Source of the DNA: CBDANW01 sp965197825 | Lineage (GTDB): Bacteria; Acidobacteriota; Vicinamibacteria; Marinacidobacterales; DATDRI01 | DNA length: 64,000 nucleotides | NCBI GenBank assembly: GCA_965197825.1 | Contig: CBDANW010000003.1 | Location: 2,914,001 to 2,978,000 of the forward strand | Direction of reading: 5' to 3' | Shown here: piece after piece, positions 26,490 to 35,785 of the stretch | How positions within the stretch are numbered: position 1 is the first letter of the stretch | How the letters are laid out: each line of letters opens with the position of its first letter | Translations under genes and position numbers: made by a program | The notes under the pieces: model-generated | The model's database searches: none | Seen by the model: only the letters and a program-made list of their open reading frames with translations | What the model was told of the DNA's origin: nothing

Positions 26490-28103
26490 ATGGCCAAGAC
26501 CAAGACTAGCCAAGCCTACGTCGTTCGTTGCTGGAACTGTCTGAACGACTTCGAAGCCATCGAAGCGGTTTGGTGTAACTGCGATCCCCGGAAGCCCACC
26601 AGGCTCTGCCCTTTCTGCCTGCAGTGCTTCTGTCCCTCCGACGACGACTACAAGCGCGGGTTTTGGGCGCTGGCTCCGGACTCGCTCAAGGAAGAGGTGG
26701 CGATTCTGGAGCGCAGCCAAGATCGGCTGGGCAAGATCCTCATTCGAAACCAGAAGCTCACGACCCCCGAGCTCCTGCGTGCCCTGGTGGAGCAGAAACG
26801 AACCGGGGACCTGCTAGGCAAGATCCTGGAAAAAAACGGCTGGGTCAGCGCGAGCGACATAGACGACGCACTCCGCTACCAGGGCTACAAGCCGCTGGTG
26901 GACGTCGACGGCGCGGAAGTTCAAGCGAACCCAGCGGTCAGCGAGTCCACCTCTCCCCAGGAAACTCTGACTTATCTCCTGACCATCGGTGCGAAGAAGG
27001 GCGCTTCCGACATCCACATCGAGCCCAGCGAAGACGAGGTCGGGGTCAAGTTCCGAATCGACGGCTACTTCTACAAGCTCAAGCCCCTTCCCCGAGGCTC
27101 GCTGAAACCCTTGGCAGCCAAGATCGGCTCTCTGTTCCGCCTCGACCCAGCCCGCGAGGGCGTACCTCAAAAAGGAAGGGCGGTCACCCAGCTCATGGAG
27201 CGTGAGTACGATCTCTTGGCACAGACGCTGCCGACCCAGAGGGGGATCAGCACGACTATCAAGCTCGTCGATCGCCGCTTCTTCCTCAAGAACTTCACGG
27301 CACTAGGATTGACTCCCGCCAATCAGCTCTTCCTGGTTCGTGCCATGGATGCTCCCGCGGACCTGATACTGGTCTCTTCGCCTCCTTTCAACGGCGCCAT
27401 GACGACGTGTTACTCGCTCATGGATCATCTCGCCAAATCGGAGCGCAAGGTCGTGAGTCTCGAGCCATCCATCCAGTGGCAGGTGCCCTACGTCAACCAG
27501 ATCGAAGTGAACGACGATCGCGGGTTCGGATTCCAAGAAGCACTACGCTCTCTGACGACCGTGAAGCCGGATGTTCTGTTCGCGCTGGATCTGTCGGACA
27601 AAGCCATGGCCAGCCAAGTCTGCCAGCTCGCTACCTCAGTGCTAGTCATCGCCACCCTGCCCGCATTCAGCTCGGTCGAGGCGTTATGGCGGCTCTACGA
27701 ATACGGCGTCCCACCGTCCGTCATCAGCCGATCGCTCAATCTGGTATTGAACCAGCGGCTGGTCCGCCGCATCTGCACGAATTGTCGCGAGGGCGGCGAC
27801 CCCGCCGATCCGAACAAGCTCGCTCCACACGGAATCACTGGGGAGGAGGCTGCCGGCTTGAGACTGTATCGAGGCAAGGGTTGCCCCACCTGCAACCGTA
27901 TCGGCTATCGACAACGCAAAGGCATCTTCGAGACCATGATCATCGACGACGAGATGAGGGAGCTTCTCTCGTCGCGGCCCTCCCTTCCCGAAATCGAGGC
28001 CGCCGCAGAAATATCCGGGATGGAAACTCTTCGCGAACGGTGTCTCCACGACGTGACGGACGGAGCGACTTCCATCGACGAGTTCATTCGCTGGAGGCTC
28101 TGA
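26490..28103 (+). CDS. GspE/PilB-like protein with degenerate ATPase motifs
   Basis: The 537-residue protein has an N-terminal zinc-ribbon-like region (C-W-N-C at 14-17, then CNC, CPFC, CFC up to about 50) and an MshEN-type segment (RLGKILIRNQKLTTPELLRAL and LGKILEKNGWVSASDIDDAL, about 75-130). The T2SE N2 domain follows, with ASDIHIEPSEDEVGVKFRIDG. The ATPase core is present by alignment but altered. The Walker A site reads SSPPFNGAMTTCYS with no GKT, the Walker B glutamate is replaced in VLFALDLSDK, and the His-box reads TLPAFSS. The C-terminal CTNC/GCPTC zinc site and GIFETMIID survive. It is probably a structural or regulatory relative rather than a motor. It ends 4 bases before the next gene. 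Confidence 0.8.
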   Translation: MAKTKTSQAYVVRCWNCLNDFEAIEAVWCNCDPRKPTRLCPFCLQCFCPSDDDYKRGFWALAPDSLKEEVAILERSQDRLGKILIRNQKLTTPELLRALVEQKRTGDLLGKILEKNGWVSASDIDDALRYQGYKPLVDVDGAEVQANPAVSESTSPQETLTYLLTIGAKKGASDIHIEPSEDEVGVKFRIDGYFYKLKPLPRGSLKPLAAKIGSLFRLDPAREGVPQKGRAVTQLMEREYDLLAQTLPTQRGISTTIKLVDRRFFLKNFTALGLTPANQLFLVRAMDAPADLILVSSPPFNGAMTTCYSLMDHLAKSERKVVSLEPSIQWQVPYVNQIEVNDDRGFGFQEALRSLTTVKPDVLFALDLSDKAMASQVCQLATSVLVIATLPAFSSVEALWRLYEYGVPPSVISRSLNLVLNQRLVRRICTNCREGGDPADPNKLAPHGITGEEAAGLRLYRGKGCPTCNRIGYRQRKGIFETMIIDDEMRELLSSRPSLPEIEAAAEISGMETLRERCLHDVTDGATSIDEFIRWRL

Positions 28104-28107
28104 GCCG

Positions 28108-28692
28108 GTGAAAATTGCATTCATCGGCACCCACGGTGTCGGCAAGACGACTCTCTGCTACCATCTTGCGGGAATTCTCAAGAAGAAACTCGGCAGCGTC
28201 GACATCGTCAAAGAGGTAGCCCGCGCCTGTCCGCTGCCGATCAATCGCCAGACCACCCTTGCCGCACAGTCCTGGATTCTCCATTCGCAGATCGCAATGG
28301 AGATCGTCTCCCAGGATCAGAATGACAACGTGATCTGCGACCGCAGCGTCCTGGACAACTACGCCTACCTGGTGCACGCCGAGGGAGGCCACCCACTACT
28401 CGACCAGCTGGTTACCTACTGGATGGCGACCTACGACTACCTCTTCAAGGTCCCGGTAGGGCTCGTTCTTCAGAAAGACGGTGTGCGGGACGCGGATACA
28501 GAGTTTCAGCTCGCCATCGATCGACTCGTCGATCAGATGCTCCAGGAGCGGGGGTTGCGTTACTACCACCTATCGGGAAGCAATCGCGAGATATGGATCG
28601 CCTTCGTGATGAGCGTCGTGGAGCGAGAAGGCCGCACCGCCCCATCCACCTCCCGACAAATGCCCCTGCCCATTCAGGGAGACCGCTCCTAG
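28108..28692 (+). CDS. P-loop NTPase (AAA_28/NadR-like kinase fold)
   Basis: The 194-residue protein opens with MKIAFIGTHGVGKTTLCYHL, a clean Walker A motif. ICDRSVLDNYAYLVHA resembles the lid/Walker B region of nucleoside-kinase-like AAA_28 proteins, and a LIQ-type strand-helix pattern follows. It starts with GTG 4 bases after the GspE-like gene, so the two are surely cotranscribed. It carries the intact nucleotide site that its neighbour lacks; whether they work together is inference. The C-terminal 25 residues are low-complexity. Confidence 0.75.
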   Translation: MKIAFIGTHGVGKTTLCYHLAGILKKKLGSVDIVKEVARACPLPINRQTTLAAQSWILHSQIAMEIVSQDQNDNVICDRSVLDNYAYLVHAEGGHPLLDQLVTYWMATYDYLFKVPVGLVLQKDGVRDADTEFQLAIDRLVDQMLQERGLRYYHLSGSNREIWIAFVMSVVEREGRTAPSTSRQMPLPIQGDRS

Positions 28693-28820
28693 GCCGCCTA
28701 GCCGTGCCTGGCGAGCTTTACAAAACTTTACACAGCCGACAAACTTCCGAAAACGGGCGTGGCTAACTTTGGGGTGAGGATCGCAATGGAGCGAGACCTC
28801 GCGAACAAAGGAGCCACACG

Positions 28821-29355
28821 ATGAATCTCAACAATAGCGAAGACGTTCGATCCAAAGAAGGCACGGGCCGCTCGAGGAAATTCCGGGTCGGTATCCTTCT
28901 GATCGTGCTCGTTGGCTCGGTTCTGGCCGGCGGGGCGATCGTCTCGACTCGAGCGGCCGGATGGTCGCACGGCGGCCGCGGCCACCACGAGCAGTTCAGT
29001 CACGACCCCGAGCTCGCGCGCGAGCGCGCGGAGTTCGCGGCTTCCTGGGTGCTTGGCCGGATCGATGCCACCGACGAGCAACAGGAGCAAGTGAAGGCCA
29101 TCATCGGACGCTCGGTGGACGACCTCACGGCGCTGGCAGAGCAGCACCGGCAGAGCCGAGAGGCGTGGGTCGCCGAGCTATCCAAGCCAACCATCGACTT
29201 GCACGGCGTTGGAGCAGCTTCGGCAGAACGGGCTCGAAACAGCCGATGCCGCGAGCGTGCGTCTCGTGGAAGCACTCGCCGATGCCGCGGAAGCACTGAC
29301 GCCCGAGCAGCGTACCGAGCTCATAGAGATGGCCGAGCGCTTTCACAACCGCTAG
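28821..29355 (+). pseudogene. CpxP/Spy-like periplasmic protein, one-base insertion
   Basis: An N-terminal membrane anchor or signal (FRVGILLIVLVGSVLAGGA) is followed by a histidine-rich patch and a helical LTXXQ-like domain (RIDATDEQQEQVKAIIG). An extra G near 29205 shifts the frame. The other frame continues as LEQLRQNGLETADAASVRL and EALTPEQRTELIEMAERFHNR to the TAG at 29353-29355. These proteins sense or buffer envelope stress, and it sits just before an OmpR-type regulator and kinase, as in cpxP-cpxR-cpxA sets. An aaaggag site precedes the ATG. Confidence 0.65.
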
Positions 29356-29403
29356 CGCGGGGCGTGATGCTCCCGCGGGTTTGGAGAGCAGGAGAGTCAA
29401 GAC

Positions 29404-30107
29404 GTGGCAAAACGCATCTTGATGATCGAGGATGACGAGGGCTTGTCGGAGATGGTCGGCGAGTATCTCGGCAAACGGGGCATCGAAGTCATCGCGAAGC
29501 CGGACGCGAAGTCGGGGCTTAAGCTTCTCGGGCGAGGTGACTTCGATGCCCTCATTCTCGACGTCATGCTCCCCGATCTGGACGGATTCGAAGTCTGCCG
29601 CCGCGTACGGGCCGAGTCGAACATCCCGATCCTGATGCTCACCGCTCGGGGCGAAGACACGGATCGCATCGTCGGGCTCGAGCTCGGGGCCGACGATTAC
29701 CTCCCCAAGCCCTTCAACCCCCGCGAGCTACTCGCTCGCCTGCGGGCCATTTTGCGCCGTAGTGCCACTCCAAAGACGTCCTCACGATTCCTTCGCTTCG
29801 GCCGATTGGAGATCGATCGGGACGCGCGGACCGTTCGCGTCGAAGGCGAGGAAAATCTCTAACGGGTCATCAGTTCGATCTGCTGAGCGCGCTCGCCGAG
29901 AACGCGGGGCGGGTCCTGTCGCGGGAAGCGCTGATGAATCATCTCCGTGGCCACGGCCTGGATGCCTTCGATCGGAGCATCGACGTTCACATCTCTCGCA
30001 TCCGCGCCGCCATCGAAGACGACCCCAGACGACCTCGGCGCGTGATCACCGTGCGGGGTGCCGGATACGTCTTTGCTCGAAAACAGGACGACGACTCTGG
30101 AGCCTGA
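29404..30107 (+). pseudogene. OmpR-family response regulator (CpxR-like), frameshifted
   Basis: The receiver domain is complete: acidic pair in MIEDDEG, phosphoacceptor Asp in LILDVMLPDLDGFE, Thr in LMLTARGED, Lys in YLPKPFNPREL. A one-base deletion near 29857 then brings a stop. The other frame carries the winged helix (LTGHQFDLLSALAENAGRVLS, FDRSIDVHISRIRAAIED, RRVITVRGAGYVFAR). It would bind DNA as a dimer on phosphorylation by the kinase that followed it. Confidence 0.75.
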
Positions 30108-30114
30108 CGAATAT

Positions 30115-30484
30115 ATGAAGCGCCGACTCTATCTGCAAGTCTATCTCGCGTTCGTAGGCATCCTGCTCCTCCTCGGAGTTCTCATCAGCCTCGCTTGGTA
30201 TTTCGTGCCTCCCAGTGGCCGCGATCTCATGTTGTTCGATGGCATCGCAGCGCTGGCGGCCGAAGTGCTTCCCGAAACCGATGCGCCCGTCGCGGAGCTC
30301 CAAGCGACGCTCGAGCGGCTCGGCAATCGCTTTTCCGCTCACCTTGCAGTCCACGACGCCCAGGGGCGGCTCCTGGCTCCCGTCGGGGAGTCGCTGCCGG
30401 CACCTTCACCGGAACGGGCGCGAAGCGGTTGGATCCATAGTCGCGGCGCCGGAGGGGCCGCCGCTTTCCGTCTTCCGGACGGTC
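30115..30484 (+). pseudogene. Sensor histidine kinase, N-terminal fragment
   Basis: MKRRLYLQVYLAFVGILLLLGVLISLAW gives the first membrane helix, followed by an extracytoplasmic sensor part with LQATLERLGNRFSAHLAVHD and a piece ending AFRLPDGR. The second membrane helix, HAMP, DHp and catalytic domains are gone; unrelated coding sequence starts near 30484. It was the partner of the upstream regulator, as in CpxA. Confidence 0.6.
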
Positions 30485-30778
30485 GTTAATCTTCACAACA
30501 CGCTCGAGAACTTGATGATGATGTCGGAGGCAGAAGATCAGGACATCGTCAACGAGCTGATCGCCAACAAGGACAATCGGATTCTCGATTATCAGTTTTT
30601 CGTGCCCGGCGGAGGGCCTCACCCCCTGTCCACTCCGGAGCAGATCCTTGTCGTGGGCCAGGAGTACCGACCTCCTTTCTACGGCCACGTGTTCATGTTG
30701 GGCATGAAGGACCATCTGATCTCGCCCTTCACCACCGGCTATGAGGGGACGGCGATCGAAAGTCTTTACCCGAGCAAC
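30485..30778 (+). pseudogene. Internal fragment of an unrecognised protein
   Basis: One frame reads NTLENLMMMSEAEDQDIVNE, NRILDYQFFVPGGGPHP, QEYRPPFYGHVFMLGMKDH and GYEGTAIESLYPSN. The amino-acid pattern looks like genuine coding, but it has neither start nor stop. It is fused on the left to the kinase fragment and on the right to a DUF4388 protein. I do not recognise the family. Confidence 0.4.
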
Positions 30779-32383
30779 AAGGCTCGTACCAATTCGTTGA
30801 GCGATCGCTGCCCAAGGGGGCCATCGATCTCGAGCTTTCTACTCCGCGCTTGCTTTTCAACAGTATCCGACGCGTCCAGGAACGCGAGTGGGTACTGGCG
30901 CAGCTCGGCTCGTTGGACACGGTCCTCTCCTCGGCACCCGAAGCGCTGGACAACTTTCTCACCGCGACCAAACCCGAGCCGAGCGCCGGCGAGGTGCTGC
31001 GACTCGTCGATGGTGTGAAATCCATCAAGCAGATCGGGGCCATCTCGGCCCTGGACGAGTTCGAAGTGTGCAAGATCCTGGCTGCCGCCATCCAGATCGG
31101 GGCTATTACAAAAGCTTCGTCCGAGGCTGCCGACGCGGCACCACCCCTGGACCTTGGAACCCCGGCCGCTCCACCCGCGCCGGCTCCCGACGCCGGACTA
31201 CCTTTCTCGGAAGACGCGGTGGCCGCAACCACGGCGCTCAATATCGGAGAGGGAGGCATGAAGCCGCCCGCCGCAGAAGGGCTCCCACAGAGCCCGGTTC
31301 CGCTGAACGAGGCGGAGAAGATCGCCTCGCCGGAGAATCGACCGGCAGCGGACTTCGTGTTCGACGAAACTCCAATTACTGCCCCCAGCGAAGAAAGGCG
31401 GATGCCGCGACCGCGCAACATGAGGCGGGGCGGTGTCGGAGGTGTCGGAAACAAGAAGGTCCTGTTGGCACTGCTCGCGCTTATCCTGTTCGGCGGAGGC
31501 GGCGCGGCATACTATTTCCTTTGGCCGCAAGGCTCATCGGAAGGAGCCAACGGGAATTCCGGTACTTCTGGCAGTAGCGCTGGTGGTACTTTGGATAGCC
31601 CTTCGGACACGACCGCAAGCATCGTGCCTGACACAACGGACACCGCCGAGCCGGCTCCCGACACGCCATCCGACGACGAAGAATCCGGAGCAACCGAACC
31701 TCCGCCGTCGACTACGGCACCTCCGACTACGGCACCTCCGACCACGGCTCCCCCGACGACCGGCCCGACACCGACGAGTCCATCCGATACACCCCCAGTG
31801 TGCACGCCGACGACCGTCTCGCCGACCCGTCCCACGGGCCGACCGATGGCTCAGGGCGCACAGCAGCTCCGCAGCGGGAACTACCCGCAGGCCGCCGCGA
31901 CCTTTCCTCAGCCATCTACGGAGCGTCGGTGCGGACAGGTTCACGATTGCGGTGGGTGTCTTCTGTGACACGAGCAACGTCGGCCGCGTGGTGAACAGCT
32001 CCGGAGGCGCCGAAGAGCTAATCGTCCTCGCCTTCGACAACCGGGGGCGTTCTTGTTACCGTGTTTTTTGGGGGGTTTTCGACTCGCGTTTGGAAGCGGA
32101 ACGAGCGGTGGGAACCGTTCCCGCTGGGGTGCTCGCCCGGGACTCGGCACCGGTCCCGACGGAGAAGGCCCGTCTGGTCTACTTCGAGTCGCTGGCTGTC
32201 ACACAGTATCTCGTCGATAGGAAGGGAAGACAGGCGCTCAACCAGCTCCTGGTTTTGCTGGCGCGACGTTACACGATGAACGACTCCCTGAACAAAATCA
32301 TCGGCCTCGACTATCAGGAGTTCCAGATCGCGTGGGAAGCGGATCTGAGCCGCTACCGGCCGACGACGAGAGAAGCCCGCTGA
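30779..32383 (+). pseudogene. DUF4388/winged-helix membrane protein with SPOR-like C-terminus, damaged
   Basis: The piece starts inside a DUF4388-type domain (SYQFVERSLPKGAIDLELST, LLFNSIRRVQEREWV). A winged-helix-like segment follows (VLRLVDGVKSIKQIGAISAL), then a membrane helix (VLLALLALILFGGGGAAYYF, about 31460-31520) and a long Thr/Pro/Ser linker with repeated TTAPP units. A frameshift near 31900 precedes a SPOR-like domain (FTIAVGVFC and CYRVFWGVFDSRLEAERAVG). The last part (YFESLAVTQYLVDRKGRQAL) resembles the end of peptidase-MA-type domains. The N-terminus is lost at the 30778 junction. Confidence 0.5.
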
Positions 32384-32401
32384 CCGTCCACCCGTAGCTC
32401 G

Positions 32402-33420
32402 TTACCGCTCTGGCCAAATCCCGATTTCCAGATAGTATCGGATGGCGCCGGGATGAAACGGCGTTCCGGTTTCGCGTACCACATTGTCCGGGCGGATGAA
32501 CCGGCCGGCGGCGTGTCGCTCGACGACGCGTTCTCGGTTCTCGTAGATCGTGCGGGTAATGGCGTAGGCAAGCTCTTCGTCCATTTGGGCGCGGACGATC
32601 AGGTGCATGGAGCCACAGCTCACCGTGGATATCTCCTCATCCTGACCGGCATAGGTCCCCGCGGGAATGGAAACGGGAAAATAGAAAGGATAATCCGCGA
32701 CGAGGCTCGCCTTCGCCTCATCGTCGAGCGGCAGGAACCGAATGTCCTGAGAGGTCGTCGCCTGCACGATAGACGCGGTGGGAACGGCCCCACCCAGAAA
32801 CGCCGCCTGGGCCGAGCCATCGGCGAGCATATCCACCGCCCGAGCCTGGGTGTTGTAGAGCGGCGTGAAATCCTGGTAAGACAAACCGTGGGCGGTGAGA
32901 ATCGGCCGGAGGATGAACTCCCAACCCGCGCCCGCCACTCCCACGACCACCCGCTCTCCCTCGAGATCGCCGATGGTCTCGATGCCGGCGCTCTCCGGCG
33001 TAACGAAGACCATCGCGTTGGGAGCGAGCGTCATCAGACTCATCATCGGGTAGGGTCGATCCCAACCCTCCGTCCCGTTCACTGCGAAGTACGTGATACC
33101 GGAGTTCGCGAGGGACAGCTCGAGCTCGCCGTTGTCGAGACGGCGAATGTTCTCTAGAGAGCCCTTCGTCCCCTCCGCAGTCACGACCCACTGAACATCC
33201 CCCTGAACATCCCCCCGTGGCGACCAAGAAGATCAGCAAGAGCACCGCCCACGATGAAGAACGAGCCGCCCGGCGGGGCCGATCCGATACTGAGAAACGT
33301 ACGATCGTCGTTCTCGTCGACGGACCCGCCACCGCACGTGCAAAGCGACAGGCCCATAACCAGAGCGAAAAGAAAGGAGCGCGTTTGCAAGGAAATGGCC
33401 CGTCGCCCGTTCGTTTCCAT
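32402..33420 (-). pseudogene. TAXI-family TRAP transporter solute receptor, frameshifted
   Basis: Start METNGRRAISLQTRSF, a lipoprotein-type signal (FALVMGLSLCTCGG), then TFLSIGSAPPGGSFFIVGGALADLL. A near-duplicated stretch at 33200-33225 (gggggatgttca twice) breaks the frame. The other frame continues with WVVTAEGTKGSLENIRRL, LAPNAMVFVTPESAGIETIGDL, VGVAGAGWEFILRPIL and GSMHLIVRAQMDEELAYAITRTIY. Such proteins bind organic acids for DctQM-type permeases. No permease gene is adjacent, so it was an orphan receptor. Confidence 0.75.
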
Positions 33421-33467
33421 GCTCTCTAACGCCGAGCGGCGAGCTCTTGCGACCCGGCGGGAAACAT

Positions 33468-34811
33468 TTATTCGGATAGTCGGCGCGGCGACCCGCCGCT
33501 CGCCAGGCGGCGCTCCTCGGCGGGCTCGAGTCTGGTAACGAGCTCTCCCATTCTCTGCTTGAATGCTTCCATGTACTCCGCGGCAACCGGGGGACCGGGA
33601 GGAAAGATCTGCGTGAGAGGGTTCACCGGCTTTCCGTAGCGGATGAGCCGGAAGTCTAGGTGGGGCCCGGTCACGAGTCCCGTCGCACCCACGTAGCTGA
33701 TTAGCTGCTTTTGCTGGACGCGGTGCCCGACTCGCAGTCCCTTCGCGTAGCGCGAGAGGTGAAGATATTTGGACTCGTAGCCCATGGCGTGGCGAATGCT
33801 GACCATGCGGCCATTGCCTCTCGACGACGAGATGCCGGTCACCGTTCCCGCGGCAACCGTGTGAACGGGTGTTCCGGTGGGGGCGGCGTAGTCCACGCCG
33901 AGATGCGGCCGGCGGGTACCGGTTACGGGATGGAGGCGGCTATAGGAGAACCGCGAGCTGATTCGCCGGAATTCCAGAGGCGTCTTGAGGAACGCTTTCT
34001 TCATCGACTTCCCTTCCGGGTCGTAGAATCCCTTTTTCCCGGTCGCGTCGGTGAAGAGGAAGGCGGAGAGCGAGGTGTCGCCAGAAACGTACTTTGCGGC
34101 CAGCAAGTCTCCGTAGCCGACGAAGACGTCGTCGCGATACAGTTTTTCGGCCAACACCGAAAACCGATCTCCCTGACGGCTCTGGGTATAGAAATCGAAG
34201 TCCCAGGCGAATACTTCCGCAAAGGCGATCACTAGCGCGGCCGACTCTCCCAAAGATTCCATGCTGGCGAAGAGACTGCCTTTGAGCACACCGTGACGCG
34301 CTACCTCTTGGTGTTCGATGACGATAGAGAGTTGACCAGCGACCCAGCCGTCTCCTTCAGGGCGAGCCTCGTAGGTCTCGAGCAAACCGCGGTTGACCCG
34401 AACGGACTCCAAGCCGCCGGTATTGGCATAACGGATCTCGACTTCGTCTCCCGGTCGCAAGTGGCGAAGGTTCAAGTGCGGCGCGAGGGCTTCCGAAACC
34501 TCGTGCACCTGGATGGCAGAAAACCCATTGCGGTAGAGCAGCTCCGCCAGCGTTTCCCCCCGACCGATCCGATCGGGAATGGCGAGCCAAGGTTCATCGG
34601 CATCGGGACTTGTTGGAGCCAAGTCCACCGGAACGGTGAGCTCCTGGGTCGCGACGATCGGCTGGATTGACGGCATGGCGGGGAGCGCCAGCTGCTGCCA
34701 TGCCATGACCGCGAAGAGACCGATTCCGTAGAGCCCGAGCGAAGCGAACGAGAAGCGACTCAGCACGACGAGTGCCTTCCTCACGCGCGACCTCCGACGC
34801 CTCCTCCTCAA
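33468..34811 (-). CDS. M23 family metallopeptidase (MepM-like)
   Basis: The 447-residue protein has a basic N-terminus and one membrane helix (about 15-38). A LysM/OapA-like segment follows (IGRGETLAELLYRNGFS, about 80-130), then a central domain and a LytM/M23 domain. Zinc ligands are in RPHLGVDYAAPTGTPV and GPHLDFRLI. It would cut peptidoglycan cross-links outside the membrane. The start is TTG at 34811, overlapping the TGA of the upstream epimerase as TTGA, with an aggagg site 7 bases before it. Confidence 0.85.
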   Translation of the reverse strand: MRRRRRRSRVRKALVVLSRFSFASLGLYGIGLFAVMAWQQLALPAMPSIQPIVATQELTVPVDLAPTSPDADEPWLAIPDRIGRGETLAELLYRNGFSAIQVHEVSEALAPHLNLRHLRPGDEVEIRYANTGGLESVRVNRGLLETYEARPEGDGWVAGQLSIVIEHQEVARHGVLKGSLFASMESLGESAALVIAFAEVFAWDFDFYTQSRQGDRFSVLAEKLYRDDVFVGYGDLLAAKYVSGDTSLSAFLFTDATGKKGFYDPEGKSMKKAFLKTPLEFRRISSRFSYSRLHPVTGTRRPHLGVDYAAPTGTPVHTVAAGTVTGISSSRGNGRMVSIRHAMGYESKYLHLSRYAKGLRVGHRVQQKQLISYVGATGLVTGPHLDFRLIRYGKPVNPLTQIFPPGPPVAAEYMEAFKQRMGELVTRLEPAEERRLASGGSPRRLSE

Positions 34812-35785
34812 GAACGTCCTCCTGAGCTTGGTGCCGTGGCCGACCCGGAACGTCCACGGACTCCGTAAAATTCCAGGCTCCGCTCGATACCCTCACGGAG
34901 AGAAACTCGTGGCTGATAACCCAGCTCGTCGACAGCCAGGCCGATATCCGCCTGGGAATGAGGCACGTCGCCCGCTCGCTTCGCCTCGTAGACCGGCTCC
35001 AGATTGGATCCCGACACCGTCGCCATGACCTTCCATAGCTCGTTCAAAGAGGTGCGCTCGCCGCATCCTACGTTGTAGACCCGACCCGCCGCACGCGGCT
35101 CGTGACAGGCAGTGAGGTTCATGTCCGCCACGTTCTCCACGTAAGTGAAGTCCCGAGTCTGCTCGCCGTCTCCATAAATGACGGGACGGCTACCGGACGC
35201 GATGGCGTCGATAAACCGGCTGACGACACCGGAGTAGTGCGAGCTCGGATCCTGGCGTGGACCGAAGACATTGAAGTAGCGCAGAGCCACCGTCTCCAAA
35301 CCGTACAGACGATGGAATACCATACAGTACTGCTCGCCGGCCAACTTGGCGACCGCGTATGGCGAAAGAGGCTCGGGCCGCATGTCTTCTCGCTTAGGAA
35401 GCTCCTCATTCGCTCCATACACCGAGGATGAAGAGGCGTAAACGAGGCGGCGGACCCCTCGATCCCGCGCGGCACGGAGCAGGACAAGCGTACCGGTGAC
35501 GTTGGCGGCATGAGACTCGAGCGGTTGGTCGACCGACCGGGGCACCGATGGAATGGCCGCCTCATGAAACACGAAGTCGACGCCGTGAACGGCTTCCTGG
35601 ACGACCGGCGGATCGCACAAATCGCCCTTCAGGAACTCGATGTCAGTGCGAACCTCCTCCAGGTTGGACTCTCTCCCGGTGGAAAGATTGTCCAACACCC
35701 GCACCTTCTCCCCTTTTTCAAGCAGCTGGCGCACGAGACAAGACCCGATGAACCCGGCGCCGCCGGTCACTAGATAGAGCCCCAC
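34808..35785 (-). CDS. NAD-dependent sugar epimerase (extended SDR, UDP-glucose 4-epimerase-like)
   Basis: The 325-residue extended SDR binds NAD through VTGGAGFIGSCLVRQLL. The catalytic set is Ser in YASSSSVYG and Tyr/Lys in PYAVAKLAGEQYC. LRYFNVFGPRQDP and GDGEQTRDFTYVENVA are typical of UDP-hexose or UDP-HexNAc 4-epimerases such as WbpP. The exact substrate cannot be read. It is translationally coupled to the M23 peptidase, which suggests an envelope-polysaccharide setting. Confidence 0.85.
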   Translation of the reverse strand: MGLYLVTGGAGFIGSCLVRQLLEKGEKVRVLDNLSTGRESNLEEVRTDIEFLKGDLCDPPVVQEAVHGVDFVFHEAAIPSVPRSVDQPLESHAANVTGTLVLLRAARDRGVRRLVYASSSSVYGANEELPKREDMRPEPLSPYAVAKLAGEQYCMVFHRLYGLETVALRYFNVFGPRQDPSSHYSGVVSRFIDAIASGSRPVIYGDGEQTRDFTYVENVADMNLTACHEPRAAGRVYNVGCGERTSLNELWKVMATVSGSNLEPVYEAKRAGDVPHSQADIGLAVDELGYQPRVSLREGIERSLEFYGVRGRSGSATAPSSGGRS

